64,000 nucleotides of DNA from Thermus filiformis (GTDB lineage Bacteria; Deinococcota; Deinococci; Deinococcales; Thermaceae): the NCBI RefSeq assembly GCF_000771745.2, contig NZ_JPSL02000038.1:253673-317672 (forward strand). The letters run 5' to 3'. Position 1 is the stretch's first letter. Each line of letters begins with the position of its first letter. The position numbers were made by a program, and so were the translations under genes. The notes under the pieces were generated by a model. That model was not told where the DNA came from. It saw only the letters and a program-made list of their open reading frames with translations, and searched no databases. Of this stretch, positions 55,359 to 63,667 are shown one piece after another.

Positions 55359-55417
55359 GGCCGCCCCAGCTGGGCTTGCACCAAGCTGGGGGCCCCGGTA
55401 GGTGGGAGGAGGCGTGA
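55345..55417. repeat. 42-bp palindromic unit (55357-55398) bracketed by a 14-bp direct duplication
   Basis: GGGAGGAGGCGTGA occurs at 55345-55358 and again at 55404-55417. The first copy carries the phoB stop, the second the ribosome site and GTG start of phoR. Between them is a repeat unit with a slightly imperfect AGCTTGG stem. Deleting one copy plus the unit would restore a GTGA overlap of phoB and phoR. Confidence 0.88.
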
Positions 55418-56307
55418 AGTACTGGGAAGAGGCGCGGGAGGGGCTTTTGGTCCACGAGGACCGGAGGGTGGTCTACCTGAACCCCAAGGCGGCCCAGCTT
55501 CTCGGGGTGGAGCGGGAGAAGGTCCTGGGGAAGCCCCTCCTCCTGGCCCTGAGGGACCACCGCCTCGAGGCCCTGGCCCTCTTCGGGGGGGAGCGGGTCC
55601 TGGAGGTGCGGGGGCGGTGGCTCTCGGTCCGGGCCCTTCCCGGGGCGCTCTACCTCCTGGACGAGACGGAGGAGCGGACCCGGCGGCTGGGGCTGGAGGA
55701 GGCGGCCCAGGTCCTGGCCCACGAGTTCCGCACCCCCTTGGCAGGCATCCTCTCCCTCCTGGAGGCCCTCACCCCCCGGGGCCCGGAGGAGGAGGCGGTC
55801 CTGGCCCACCTGAAGGCGGAGGCCCGGCGGCTTGCCCGCCTGGTGGAGGACCTCTCCTTGGAGGGCCGTCGGCCGGGCCGGGTCTTTGACCTGGAGGAGC
55901 TCTGGCCCAGGCTTCAGGCCCTCCTGCGGGAAAGGCTCCAGGGCCGCGCCGTCCTTTACGAGGCCAAAGGGGAGGTCCGGGCCGACCCCGACGCGGTCTT
56001 CCAGGCCCTCCTCAACCTCTTAGACAACGCCCTCAAGTACGGCCAAGACCCCGTGCGGGTGGTGAGCTTCCGGGAGGAGGGCCGCCTCCACCTCGAGGTC
56101 CGCGACCAGGGCCCTCCCCTGGAGGCCTACGAGCCCCTCTTCCTCCCGGGCCACCGGGGGTTCCAGGGGGGGCTGGGCCGGGGGCTGGGCCTTTACCTGG
56201 TGCGGCGGCTGAGCGGGACCTGGGGCGGGGGGGCCTACGCCCTGAGGCGGGAAGGGGAGAACGCCTTCGGCGTCTACTTTCCCCTAGACTGGAAAAAGGA
56301 GGCCTGA
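55414..56307 (+). CDS. phoR: Sensor histidine kinase, cytosolic PhoR-like
   Basis: 297 residues from the GTG behind GGGAGGAGGC. A short PAS-like region (VHEDRRVVYLNPKAAQLLGV) precedes HisKA (phospho-His in VLAHEFRTPLAGIL) and an HATPase domain (N-box LLNLLDNALKYG, G-box GLGRGLGLYLVRRL). No membrane helix, which is unusual for PhoR, so sensing must be cytosolic or via a partner such as PhoU. Confidence 0.85.
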   Translation: MKYWEEAREGLLVHEDRRVVYLNPKAAQLLGVEREKVLGKPLLLALRDHRLEALALFGGERVLEVRGRWLSVRALPGALYLLDETEERTRRLGLEEAAQVLAHEFRTPLAGILSLLEALTPRGPEEEAVLAHLKAEARRLARLVEDLSLEGRRPGRVFDLEELWPRLQALLRERLQGRAVLYEAKGEVRADPDAVFQALLNLLDNALKYGQDPVRVVSFREEGRLHLEVRDQGPPLEAYEPLFLPGHRGFQGGLGRGLGLYLVRRLSGTWGGGAYALRREGENAFGVYFPLDWKKEA

Positions 56308-56308
56308 G

Positions 56309-56971
56309 ATGCGGGAAGCCCTGGACAAGGAGTTGAACGGCTTGGTGGCGGAGGCTTTGCGGATGCTCTCCCTGGTGCGGGAGATGACCCAGGAGGCCAC
56401 GGAGGCTCTGGTGGAGGGGAACGCCGAGAAGGCCCGGGGGGTGATCCTGAAGGACAAGGAGGTGGACGCCCTGGAGCTCAAGATAGAGAACCAGGCCATC
56501 GCCCTCATCGCCCGGCACCAGCCGGTGGCCTCGGACCTCCGGCTCGTCTTCACCATCATCAAGGCCCTGACCGACCTCGAGCGGGCGGGGGACTACGCCA
56601 TGCACGTGGCGGAGGACGTCCTCCTCCTGGCGCAGGAGCCGCCCCTCAAGAAGTACGTCACCCTCCCCGAGATGGGCAAGCGCCTTCTGGAGATGATGGA
56701 CCTTCTGGCCAAGGCGGTGGCGGAGCGGAACGCCCCCCTGGCCCGGGAGGTCCTGAGCATGGACGACCAGGTGGACGGCCTCTACGAGGAGGTCACCCGG
56801 GAACTCCTCACCTACATGATGGAGGACCCCCGGACCATCTCCAAGGCCCTCACCCTGATGCGGGTGGCCCGGAGCTACGAGCGGCTGGGGGACCACCTGG
56901 AAAACGTGGCCGAGCGGGTGATCTACTGGCTGACCGGGGAGGTGGAGAAGAAGCCCGAGGACGTGTACTGA
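56309..56971 (+). CDS. phoU: Phosphate transport/signalling regulator PhoU
   Basis: 220 residues, two PhoU three-helix bundles. The metal-binding motifs are seen as DLERAGDYAMHVAED in the first half and SYERLGDHLENVAERV in the second. PhoU links the Pst transporter to the PhoR kinase. It starts directly after phoR. A pair of palindromic units follows the stop. Confidence 0.93.
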   Translation: MREALDKELNGLVAEALRMLSLVREMTQEATEALVEGNAEKARGVILKDKEVDALELKIENQAIALIARHQPVASDLRLVFTIIKALTDLERAGDYAMHVAEDVLLLAQEPPLKKYVTLPEMGKRLLEMMDLLAKAVAERNAPLAREVLSMDDQVDGLYEEVTRELLTYMMEDPRTISKALTLMRVARSYERLGDHLENVAERVIYWLTGEVEKKPEDVY

Positions 56972-57043
56972 ATGAAGCCCCCATCCTGGCAGGGGCCAGG
57001 ATGGGGTAGCCTGCCGGGGCCCCGTCTGGGACGGGGTGGCCTC
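56972..57043. repeat. Two palindromic units (stems ATCCTGGC and shortened GTCCC)
   Basis: CCCCATCCTGGC and GCCAGGATGGGG pair around AGGG, then GGGGCCCCGTC...GGGACGGGGTGGCC is a shortened second unit. The array lies between the stops of convergent phoU and the DOMON gene. Confidence 0.75.
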
Positions 57044-57599
57044 AGAAGGCGAAGTCCTCCAGGTACCAGCGCTCCGTCTTCTTGTGCTCCTCCTTGGGGT
57101 CCATCTTCCCGGCATAGGCCAGAAGGACCAGGATCTTCTTCCCGGGGACGATCTCCACGTCCGTGGGCTCGCCGGTCTTCAGCTTGCGGCTGAACTCCAC
57201 CGTCCACCGGTTCCCCTCGTAGGTGGCGGCGGCGGAGAGGATGGAGTTCTTACCCCCCTCCTCCTCGTCGGGCACAGGCCGGCCCGTGCGCTTGGTCTGG
57301 TACAGGTCAAGGGCCACCAGCTTGCCGTCTTGCATGTAGAAGAGGTACTCGTCGGCCCCCTTCTTCTTGTCGGTCTTCTCCGCCAGGAAGCCGATCCCCA
57401 CCCAGCCCTTGGACTCGGCCTGCAGGCCGAGGTAGAGGGTGTCCCCCACGACGCTCCAGTAGAGGACGAAGCCGCTTTTCTCGTGCTTGAAGGTCTTCTG
57501 GTACTCCCCTGCCCCGATCTTCCCGTCCACCTTGGGGGCCTGGGCCACCGCCACGCCGAGGGCCAGAGCCAGGATGCCGATGAGCGCTCTCTTCATCAT
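57042..57599 (-). CDS. Exported DOMON-like domain protein
   Basis: 185 residues with a signal peptide (about 1-20, ending AVAQA). PKVDGKIGAGEY and the strand YWSVVGDTLYLGLQAESKGWVGIGF are typical of DOMON/CBM9-like domains that bind haem or sugars in the periplasm. No CxxCH. Second possible start three bases downstream. It follows two paralogous membrane proteins on the same strand. Confidence 0.72.
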   Translation of the reverse strand: MMKRALIGILALALGVAVAQAPKVDGKIGAGEYQKTFKHEKSGFVLYWSVVGDTLYLGLQAESKGWVGIGFLAEKTDKKKGADEYLFYMQDGKLVALDLYQTKRTGRPVPDEEEGGKNSILSAAATYEGNRWTVEFSRKLKTGEPTDVEIVPGKKILVLLAYAGKMDPKEEHKKTERWYLEDFAF

Positions 57600-57608
57600 C
57601 CACCTCCT

Positions 57609-58052
57609 TCAGTCCTTGATCGTGAAGCCCACCACCAGGGCCACCGCCCCGATGTGGGTGTGCGCAAGGGCCGCGAGGACGGGCCTCGAGCCCTTAAACG
57701 CCTCCAGAAAGCCCGAAAGGGTCCACAAGGAGACCTCCGCGTCCCGGGCGTTCCAAAGCAGGTGGTAGTACGCCCCCAGAACCCCGGTGAGGAAGGTCAC
57801 CCCCATCCAGAGCATCCAGGGGTAGCGGACCCACCTTCCCCGGTGCCAGAACATGAGGGCGGTGAGGGGAAAGCCCACCAGGGAGACGTAGAAGGGGATC
57901 CGGGACTGCCAGCTCTCCGCGAAGTGCCCCAGGACCCAGTGCTCCATGCTGTAGAAGGCAAAGCCGAAGAGGGCGATGAGAAGGAAGGCGAACCGGATGA
58001 ACTCCAAGGTCCTCTCTTCCTCCGTCTGCGCGCGGATCAGGGCTTCAATCAT
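57609..58052 (-). CDS. Four-helix membrane protein, paralogue A
   Basis: 147 residues, four predicted membrane helices. Conserved with paralogue B: the loop HFAESWQSRIPF, YYHLLWN, and GSRPVLAALAHTHIG. The conserved His residues (H45-like, HLLW, HTH) are placed in or near helices, compatible with haem or metal binding, but no known cytochrome motif is present. Family not recognised. Confidence 0.7.
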   Translation of the reverse strand: MIEALIRAQTEEERTLEFIRFAFLLIALFGFAFYSMEHWVLGHFAESWQSRIPFYVSLVGFPLTALMFWHRGRWVRYPWMLWMGVTFLTGVLGAYYHLLWNARDAEVSLWTLSGFLEAFKGSRPVLAALAHTHIGAVALVVGFTIKD

Positions 58053-58055
58053 GGC

Positions 58056-58493
58056 TCACCTCGCCCGGTAGATGGAAAGCAGGCCCGTCACCCCCATGTG
58101 GGTGAAGGCCAACGCGGCCAGGACGGGGCGGCTTCCCGCCACCGCCTGCATGGCCGCCTCAAAGGTCCAGTCCACCTCCCCCTCAAAGTTCCAAAGGATG
58201 TGGAAGTAGGCCCCGAGAAGCCCGGTGAAGACCGAGGCCCACATGGTGAGGATGAAGGCCCAGCGCACCCAGGGGGTCTTCCGGTCAAAGAGGACCCAGA
58301 GGGTGAAGATGAAGCCGGGCACCGCCACCGCGAAGGGGATCTTGGACTGCCAGCTCTCCGCCCAGTGGTCCAGGAGGAAAAGCTCGAGGGGGTACATCAC
58401 CCAGCCCACCAGGGTGAGGAGGAGCATGAGGAGCCGGATGAACTCCAAGGCCCAGGCGGTGGGGGTTCTGGCTTCCCGAAAGGCAGGTATCAC
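58056..58493 (-). CDS. Four-helix membrane protein, paralogue B
   Basis: 145 residues from a GTG, clearly homologous to the next gene: HWAESWQSKIPF, YFHILWN, and GSRPVLAALAFTHMG occupy the same positions. Four membrane helices. The pair probably forms a heterodimer serving the DOMON-like protein. A TATGCT element (58520-58525, minus) precedes the trio. Confidence 0.7.
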   Translation of the reverse strand: MIPAFREARTPTAWALEFIRLLMLLLTLVGWVMYPLELFLLDHWAESWQSKIPFAVAVPGFIFTLWVLFDRKTPWVRWAFILTMWASVFTGLLGAYFHILWNFEGEVDWTFEAAMQAVAGSRPVLAALAFTHMGVTGLLSIYRAR

Positions 58494-58575
58494 GGTTAAC
58501 CTCCCCTACCCACGCCCGGAGCATAGCACCCGTACGCAAGGACAGGTGTCCCCCGGAGTCCGAAAAATTCCCTAC

Positions 58576-58609
58576 AAAAAGCCCCCGGGCACCCGGGTGC
58601 CCGGGGGGA
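58576..58609 (-). terminator. Terminator behind a 26-codon ORF
   Basis: Minus strand: CCCCCGGGCACCC pairs with GGGTGCCCGGGGG, then TTTTT. Confidence 0.8.
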
Positions 58610-58625
58610 CGGCCAGAAGGACCAC

Positions 58626-58706
58626 CTAGAGGAGGAACAAGACCCCCCAGACCCAGCCGAAGGGCGCGTAGAAGCCGTGGTGCCACCCGTATCCGTAACC
58701 GAGCAC
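58626..58706 (-). CDS. Small aromatic membrane peptide (26 residues)
   Basis: From a GTG eight bases behind AGGAGG; an in-frame GTG at 58715 would add three residues. The product has a Gly/Tyr/Trp/His-rich first half (LGYGYGWHHGFYAPFG) and a hydrophobic end (WVWGVLFLL). A terminator follows, and a -10-like TATAAC (58754-58759, minus) precedes. It occupies the otherwise empty 290 bases between prfB and the membrane-protein trio. Function unknown. Confidence 0.55.
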   Translation of the reverse strand: MLGYGYGWHHGFYAPFGWVWGVLFLL

Positions 58707-58780
58707 GCTCCTCACCTCCTGGCCCCAGGGTAGCCGGGACGGGTTAGGCCGGGGTTATACCGCTTCGTCCGGCCGGGCGC

Positions 58781-59882
58781 TCAGTCCTCCGCCAAGGCCT
58801 CCTCCTGGGCCTCCCGGCGACCCGCCTTCCACTCCAGGCCCGCCCAGATGAAGTCCATCAGGTCCCCGTCCAGGACGTTCTGGGGGTCAAAGCGCATCAG
58901 GCCCGTCCGGTGGTCCTTCACGTACTGCTTGTCCAGGACGTAGCTCCGGATCTGGCTCCCCCACTCGATGGGCCGGACCTCCCCCCGGAGCTTCCTCAGC
59001 TCCTCCTGCTTCTTCTTCCACTCCAGCTCGAAGAGCCGGGACTTAAGCACCTTCAGGGCCAGCTCCTTGTTCTTGATCTGGCTCCGGGTGGTCTGGCAGG
59101 TGACCGTGATCCCGGTGGGGAGGTGGACCACCCGGACCGCGCTGTCCGTGGTGTTCACCCCCTGGCCCCCGTGGCCCTGGGCGCGGAAGACGTCTATCCT
59201 CAGGTCCTCGGGCCGGATGACCACCTCCACCGTGTCGTCCACCTCGGGCATCACCTCCACCCCGGCGAAGGAGGTGTGGCGACGCCCCGAGGCGTCAAAG
59301 GGGGAGGGGCGGACCAGACGGTGCACCCCTGCCTCGGGGGAGAGAAGTCCGTAGGCGTTCTCCCCCCGGACGATGATCTGGGCGTAGTCAATCCCCGCCT
59401 CCGCCCCCGGGGTCACGTCCACCACCTCCACCTGGAAGCCCTGCCGCTCGGCGAAGCGGGTGTACATCCTGAGGAGCATCTCCGCCCAGTCGCAGGCCTC
59501 CGTCCCCCCCGCCCCAGGCTGGATGGTGAGGATGGCGTTCTTCTCCGCGTGGGGGAAGGAGAGGAGGGTGGCGTGGTAGAGCTCGTCCAGCTTGGCCGCG
59601 GCCTCCTCCAGCTCCGGCCTTAGCGCCTCCCGCTCCTCGGCGGAAAGCTCCTCGTAAAGCTCCAAAAGCCCCTGGAGGTCGGACTCGAGGCCCCGGTAGG
59701 TCTCCACCGTCTTCCTGAGCCGGGCCGCCTCCTGAGCGGTCCTTCGGGCCTCCTCCGGCTGGCTCCACAGGGCCGGGTCCTGGAGCTTGGCGTCCAGTTC
59801 CTTCAAGCGGGCTTCTTTTCCCGGGATGTCAAAGATACCCCCTGAGGGCATCTAGTCTGTCCTGCAAGGCCTTTAGGTCCAT
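58781..59882 (-). CDS. prfB: Peptide chain release factor 2, with programmed +1 frameshift
   Basis: 366 residues when frames are joined. Seventeen codons from ATG 59882 (MDLKALQDRLDALRGYL) end in TGA (59829-59831); a +1 shift at CTT-T continues with DIPGKEARL. The catalytic GGQ is in AQGHGGQGVNTTDSAVR; the stop-recognition region reads SPFD in this protein's RPSPFDASGRRHTSF segment. RF2 releases at UGA and UAA. The frameshift makes RF2 control its own synthesis. TATACT nine bases upstream of the ATG. Confidence 0.96.
59828..59843 (-). promoter_or_regulatory. Programmed frameshift site of prfB
   Basis: AGGGGGTATCTTTGAC: an internal Shine-Dalgarno-like AGGGGG, then TAT CTT TGA C, the same arrangement as in E. 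coli prfB. Confidence 0.95.
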
Positions 59883-59926
59883 ACCTTTACCAGTATACCT
59901 GGAAGCGCCGGTCCTGCCAAGGGAGA

Positions 59927-59955
59927 TTGATACAACCGCGCTCACATGATATGAT
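59927..59955 (+). promoter_or_regulatory. Promoter of the 59965 gene
   Basis: TTGATA (59927-59932), 17-base spacer, TATGAT (59950-59955). Start codon nine bases after the -10. Confidence 0.8.
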
Positions 59956-59964
59956 AAGTAAGCT

Positions 59965-60414
59965 ATGGAGATGCGGCTGGACCAGTGGGCAAGCGCCCTA
60001 AAGGAGAAGCACCCCGCGGGGCTGGACGGCCCGCGGGAGGTCCTGGCCGCGGCCCTGGAACGGGAGGGGCTCTCCCCCACTGAGGCGGGAAGGGTGGCGG
60101 AGGCCCTGGAACGGGCCGGCTACGCCCACCACCTGGCTGGGGAAAAGCCCCGCTGGTTCCTGAGCCGCGTCCCCCTGGACCTGAAAAGGCTCTTCCAAAG
60201 CCTGAGGGAGGAGTTCTGGTCCTTCGCCGGACCCAAGGAGGCCCGGGAGGAGGCCCTGGCCTTCATCCTGGCGAAGCTGGACGTGGACCGGAAGACGGCC
60301 GAGGAGGTTCTGTCGGCCCTCGAGGCCGCGGGGTATGCCGCCCTCACCTACGACCCCACCCTGGAGCGGGAGCGGTTCTTCTTCCGCTTCCCCGAGGCCC
60401 TGCGCACCCTGTAA
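59965..60414 (+). CDS. Protein of unknown function (two helical repeats)
   Basis: 149 soluble residues. Two similar halves, each resembling a small winged-helix-like unit: REVLAAALEREGLSPTEAGRVAEALERAGYAHH and REEALAFILAKLDVDRKTAEEVLSALEAAGYAAL. No family recognised. It has its own good promoter and sits alone between prfB and the ribosomal cluster. Confidence 0.72.
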   Translation: MEMRLDQWASALKEKHPAGLDGPREVLAAALEREGLSPTEAGRVAEALERAGYAHHLAGEKPRWFLSRVPLDLKRLFQSLREEFWSFAGPKEAREEALAFILAKLDVDRKTAEEVLSALEAAGYAALTYDPTLERERFFFRFPEALRTL

Positions 60415-60539
60415 TGCCACCCCAGCTTGGCCCCGCGCCAAGCTGGGGGCCCCGGCATGCCACCCCGTCCCAGCTTGCGCTGGGACGGGGGCCCCGGTAA
60501 GCCACCCCATCCTGGCGTACGCCAGGATGGGGGCCCCGG
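60414..60539. repeat. Three tandem 42-bp palindromic units with three different stems
   Basis: Units at 60414-60455 (AGCTTGGC), 60456-60497 (GTCCCAGC) and 60498-60539 (ATCCTGGC), each exactly 42 bases. Flanks CCACCCC and GGGGCCCCGG are constant; stems differ but pair perfectly in each. The first unit starts in the TAA stop of the preceding gene. It separates convergent transcription from rplL. Confidence 0.93.
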
Positions 60540-60602
60540 TTAAGCCTTGCTCAGGGCTTCTGGCAAGGCCAAGCGCGTGAAGAGAAGGGCAAAAAGGGTA
60601 TG

Positions 60603-60630
60603 AAAAAACCCGGGCCCTCAGGGCCCGGGG
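60603..60630 (-). terminator. Terminator of rplJ-rplL
   Basis: Minus strand: CCCGGGCCC, TGA, GGGCCCGGG, TTTTTT. Confidence 0.9.
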
Positions 60631-60650
60631 GCACCCCAAGGCACGGCGCC

Positions 60651-61028
60651 TTACTTCAGCTCCACCACCGCGCCCACGGCCTCGAGCTTCTTCTTGATCT
60701 CCTCGGCCTCCTGCTTGGAGACGCCCTCCTTGACGGGGCCGCCCTTCTCCGCCAGGTCCTTGGCCTCCTTCAGGCCGAGGCCGGTGATGGCGCGAAGCTC
60801 CTTGATGACCTCGAGCTTCTTCGCCCCCGCCTCCTTGAGGATGACGTCAAACTCGGTCTTCTCCTCCACCGGGGCCGCGGCCTGGGCCGCCGCGGGAGCG
60901 GCCGCTACGGCCACGGGGGCCGCCGCGGTCACGCCCCACTCCTCCTTGAGAACGTCAATCAGCTGCTTGAGTTCCAAAACCGTCGCCTGGGAAAGCTCCT
61001 GCTTGATCCGCTCAATGTCCAGCGCCAT
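60651..61028 (-). CDS. rplL: 50S ribosomal protein L7/L12
   Basis: 125 residues. N-terminal dimer domain ([23 protein letters not shown]), an Ala/Pro hinge (about 35-55) and the C-terminal factor-binding domain [13 protein letters not shown]...[12 protein letters not shown]. Forms the stalk that recruits translation GTPases. Co-transcribed with rplJ. Confidence 0.97.
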   Translation of the reverse strand: MALDIERIKQELSQATVLELKQLIDVLKEEWGVTAAAPVAVAAAPAAAQAAAPVEEKTEFDVILKEAGAKKLEVIKELRAITGLGLKEAKDLAEKGGPVKEGVSKQEAEEIKKKLEAVGAVVELK

Positions 61029-61038
61029 CTTCTACCTC

Positions 61039-61560
61039 CTAAGCCGCCTGCTTTTCCGCGTACGCTTCCAGAATGCCTACCAGCTCCCGGGCCACGCCGC
61101 CCAGGACGCCCACCAGCTCGGACATGGGGGCCTGCAAGACCCCGAGGAGCTCCGCCCGGAGCTCGTCCATGCTGGGGAGCTCGGCCAAGGCCACCACGTC
61201 CTTGGGGGTGAGGACCTGGCCCGAGAGGAGCCCGCCCTTGGCCTCCGGAATCCCCTTGTTGTTCTTCTTGGAGAAGTCCACCAGGACCTTGGCCACCGCC
61301 ACCGGGTCCTGGAAGAAGACCACCGCGCTCGGCCCCGCGAGGCCGTCCAGCTCAGGAAGGCCTAGGTTCTTCAGGGCCAAGGCGATGAGGGTGTTCTTGG
61401 CGACGAAAAGCCGCCCCCCCTTCTCCTTCAGGGCCTGGCGGAGCCGGTGGGTCTCCTGGGCGGTGAGCCCCTGGTAGTTCACCAGGAAGAACGAGCCGTT
61501 CGCCGCCCTCAGGGTTTCCGTGAGCGCGGCCAAGAGCTCCACGTTGCGCTTGTTCGGCAC
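61039..61560 (-). CDS. rplJ: 50S ribosomal protein L10
   Basis: 173 residues, the same length as T. thermophilus L10, from a GTG with GGAGGAAGG upstream ([16 protein letters not shown]). The C-terminal helix [16 protein letters not shown] binds the L12 dimers. The long open frame upstream of the GTG is leader RNA. Confidence 0.96.
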   Translation of the reverse strand: MPNKRNVELLAALTETLRAANGSFFLVNYQGLTAQETHRLRQALKEKGGRLFVAKNTLIALALKNLGLPELDGLAGPSAVVFFQDPVAVAKVLVDFSKKNNKGIPEAKGGLLSGQVLTPKDVVALAELPSMDELRAELLGVLQAPMSELVGVLGGVARELVGILEAYAEKQAA

Positions 61561-61708
61561 GCCTTCCTCCTCCTGGGGCAGGGGAACCCCGCTGTTTTTG
61601 ACGGGACTGGCGAAACGCTCCCCCTCAAGCGCCTCGGCGGGATGTTTAAGGGCCCTCGGCCCCCCCGCGGTCTTTGGCTGGCGCGGAAAACCCCGCGCCG
61701 GGGTGCCA
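61561..61708 (-). ncRNA. L10 leader (autoregulatory mRNA leader of rplJL)
   Basis: About 148 nt between the predicted transcription start and rplJ, GC-rich with several pairing arms. Position and length match the L10-leader by which L10-L12 represses its own mRNA. The specific kink-turn was not folded here. Confidence 0.55.
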
Positions 61709-61714
61709 AAGGCG

Positions 61715-61743
61715 AGTATAGCCGACCCCCATAAAAAGGACAA
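61715..61743 (-). promoter_or_regulatory. Promoter of rplJ-rplL
   Basis: Minus strand: TTGTCC (61738-61743), 17-base spacer, TATACT (61715-61720). The -35 begins inside the end of the rplA terminator hairpin. Confidence 0.82.
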
Positions 61744-61763
61744 GCCCCCTCGAGGGGGGCTTG
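61733..61763 (-). terminator. Terminator of rplK-rplA
   Basis: Minus strand: AAGCCCCCCTC, GAGGGGGGCTT, then GTCCTTTTT. Confidence 0.85.
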
Positions 61764-61778
61764 GGGGCTTAAGCAGGC

Positions 61779-62468
61779 TCAGGAGTGGGGGTTGATCTTC
61801 AAGGAGGGGCCCATGGTGGTGGTGACGTAGACGGAGCGGAGGAAGGTCCCCTTGGCCGCCTCGGGCTTGGCCGCCTCGAGGGCCTTTACGAAGGCGCGGA
61901 TGTTCTCCGCGATCTTCTCGGGCGGGAAGCTGGCCTTGCCCACGGGGGCGTGAACCACCCCGGTCTTGTCGTTGCGGAACTCAATCCGCCCGGCCTTGAT
62001 CTCCCGGATGATCTCCCCGATGTTAAACCCCACCGTCCCCGCCTTGGGGTTGGGGAGGAGGCCCCTAGGGCCCAGGATCCGGCCCAACTTGGAGCCCACC
62101 GCCCCCATCACGTCGGGGGTGGCCACCACCGCGTCAAAGTCCATCCAGCCGTCCAGGATCTTCTGGATGATCTCCTCGCCGCCCACGTAGTCGGCCCCGG
62201 CCTCCTCGGCCTCCTTGATCTTCTCGCCCTTGGCAATGGCCAAAACCCGCACCTGGCGGCCGGTGCCGTGGGGCAGGGTGACGGTGGAACGGACGTTCTG
62301 GTCCGACTTCCGGGGGTCAATCCCCAGCTTGGCGTGGACCTCCACCGTCTCGTCAAACTTGGCGGTGGCCAGGTCCTTGAGGATCTGGGCCGCCTCGTCA
62401 ATGGTGTAGACCTTGTTCAGGTCCACCTTCTCCAGAAGGGCACGGTAGCGCTTACCCCGCTTAGGCAT
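61779..62468 (-). CDS. rplA: 50S ribosomal protein L1
   Basis: 229 residues. [16 protein letters not shown], the signature [18 protein letters not shown], and a C-terminal [14 protein letters not shown]. Forms the mobile L1 stalk. Overlaps rplK by eight bases. Confidence 0.97.
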   Translation of the reverse strand: MPKRGKRYRALLEKVDLNKVYTIDEAAQILKDLATAKFDETVEVHAKLGIDPRKSDQNVRSTVTLPHGTGRQVRVLAIAKGEKIKEAEEAGADYVGGEEIIQKILDGWMDFDAVVATPDVMGAVGSKLGRILGPRGLLPNPKAGTVGFNIGEIIREIKAGRIEFRNDKTGVVHAPVGKASFPPEKIAENIRAFVKALEAAKPEAAKGTFLRSVYVTTTMGPSLKINPHS

Positions 62469-62895
62469 TGGGCCCTCCTATGACCTCCACCCCCATGGAC
62501 CGGGCGGACCCGGCGATCATCCGGGCCGCGGCCTCGAGGTCGGTGGTGTTCAGGTCCGGCATCTTCTGCTTGGCGATCTCCAGGACCTGCTCCCAGGTGA
62601 TCCGACCCACCTTCTCCCGCCCGGGCTTGTGGGCCCCCTTCTCCAGGCCCGCTGCCTTGCGGATCAGGTAGCTGGCGGGCGGGGTCTTGGTGATGAAGGT
62701 GAAGGAGCGGTCCGCGTAGATGGTGATCTCCACGGGGACGATGGCGTCCCCCATGTTCGCCGTGGCCGCGTTGAAGGCCTTGACGAACTCCATGATGTTG
62801 GCCCCGTGCTGGCCCAGGGCGGGGCCCACCGGGGGCGCGGGCGTGGCCTTGCCCGCAGGCAGCTGAAGTTTTACGACCGCAACGACTTTCTTCAT
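62461..62895 (-). CDS. rplK: 50S ribosomal protein L11
   Basis: 144 residues. [29 protein letters not shown] is the invariant N-terminal segment; C-terminal RNA-binding domain ends [12 protein letters not shown]. Binds 23S rRNA at the GTPase-associated centre. Confidence 0.97.
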   Translation of the reverse strand: MKKVVAVVKLQLPAGKATPAPPVGPALGQHGANIMEFVKAFNAATANMGDAIVPVEITIYADRSFTFITKTPPASYLIRKAAGLEKGAHKPGREKVGRITWEQVLEIAKQKMPDLNTTDLEAAARMIAGSARSMGVEVIGGPNA

Positions 62896-62936
62896 GTTTT
62901 CCTCCTAGGCTCCCCCCAAGTTAGGGGTGCAAGCGC

Positions 62937-63488
62937 CTACGCCTTGACCACCTGGGAGAAGTCCAGCTCCACAGGGGTCTCGCGTCCAAAGATCGTCACC
63001 ATGACCTTGACCTTGCCCCGCTCGGGGCTGATCTCGGTCACGGTGCCCGTGAAGTCGGCGAAGGGGCCGGAGACGACCCGGACCGTGTCCCCCTCCCGGA
63101 AGGAGACCTGGGCCTTGGGGGCCTCCTTCTTCCCCAAAAGGCCGCTCACCTCCAGGAGGTGGCGCACCTCGTCCGGGGAGAGGGGTACGGGCCGGGTGGC
63201 GGTGCCCACGAACCCCGTCACCCCGGGGGTTCCCCGGATGACCTCGTAGGCCTCGTTCAGCTCCTCCCCGTCCCCCAGGTCCGCCTGGACGAAGAGGTAA
63301 CCGGGGAAGAGCTTGCGCCGCACCACCTCCTTCTTCCCCCCCTCGCGCAGCTCCACCACCTCCTCCGTGGGGATGAGGACCTGGTAGATCTTGTCCTCCA
63401 TGCCAAAGGCCCTGATCCGCTTCTCCAGGTTGGCCTTGGCCTTCTCCTCCTGCCCCACGTAGGTGTGGACCGCGTACCACTCAATCAT
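62937..63488 (-). CDS. nusG: Transcription termination/antitermination protein NusG
   Basis: 183 residues. NGN domain ([31 protein letters not shown]) and C-terminal KOW domain ([20 protein letters not shown]). Binds RNA polymerase and links it to Rho or S10. Overlaps secE by ATGA. Confidence 0.97.
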   Translation of the reverse strand: MIEWYAVHTYVGQEEKAKANLEKRIRAFGMEDKIYQVLIPTEEVVELREGGKKEVVRRKLFPGYLFVQADLGDGEELNEAYEVIRGTPGVTGFVGTATRPVPLSPDEVRHLLEVSGLLGKKEAPKAQVSFREGDTVRVVSGPFADFTGTVTEISPERGKVKVMVTIFGRETPVELDFSQVVKA

Positions 63489-63667
63489 CGGATGAGCCCC
63501 ATCAGGAACCGGAAGACCGCGTCGTAGAGGCCGAGGATGACCATGGAGAAAAGGACAAAGAGGAGGACGGCCTCGGTGGACTGGATGATCTCCTCCCGGC
63601 TCGGCCAGGTCACCCGGGCAAGCTCCGCCCGGGCCTCCTGGAAGTAGCGGACGATGCGCTGAAGCAT
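63485..63667 (-). CDS. secE: Preprotein translocase subunit SecE
   Basis: 60 residues, the short one-helix form. [20 protein letters not shown] precedes the single membrane span ([19 protein letters not shown]). Clamps SecY. Confidence 0.95.
   Translation of the reverse strand: MLQRIVRYFQEARAELARVTWPSREEIIQSTEAVLLFVLFSMVILGLYDAVFRFLMGLIR

Noticed and set aside
58781..59851. prfB as a shorter single-frame gene starting at 59851
   Set aside because: The upstream 17 codons and exact frameshift signal show the true start is 59882.
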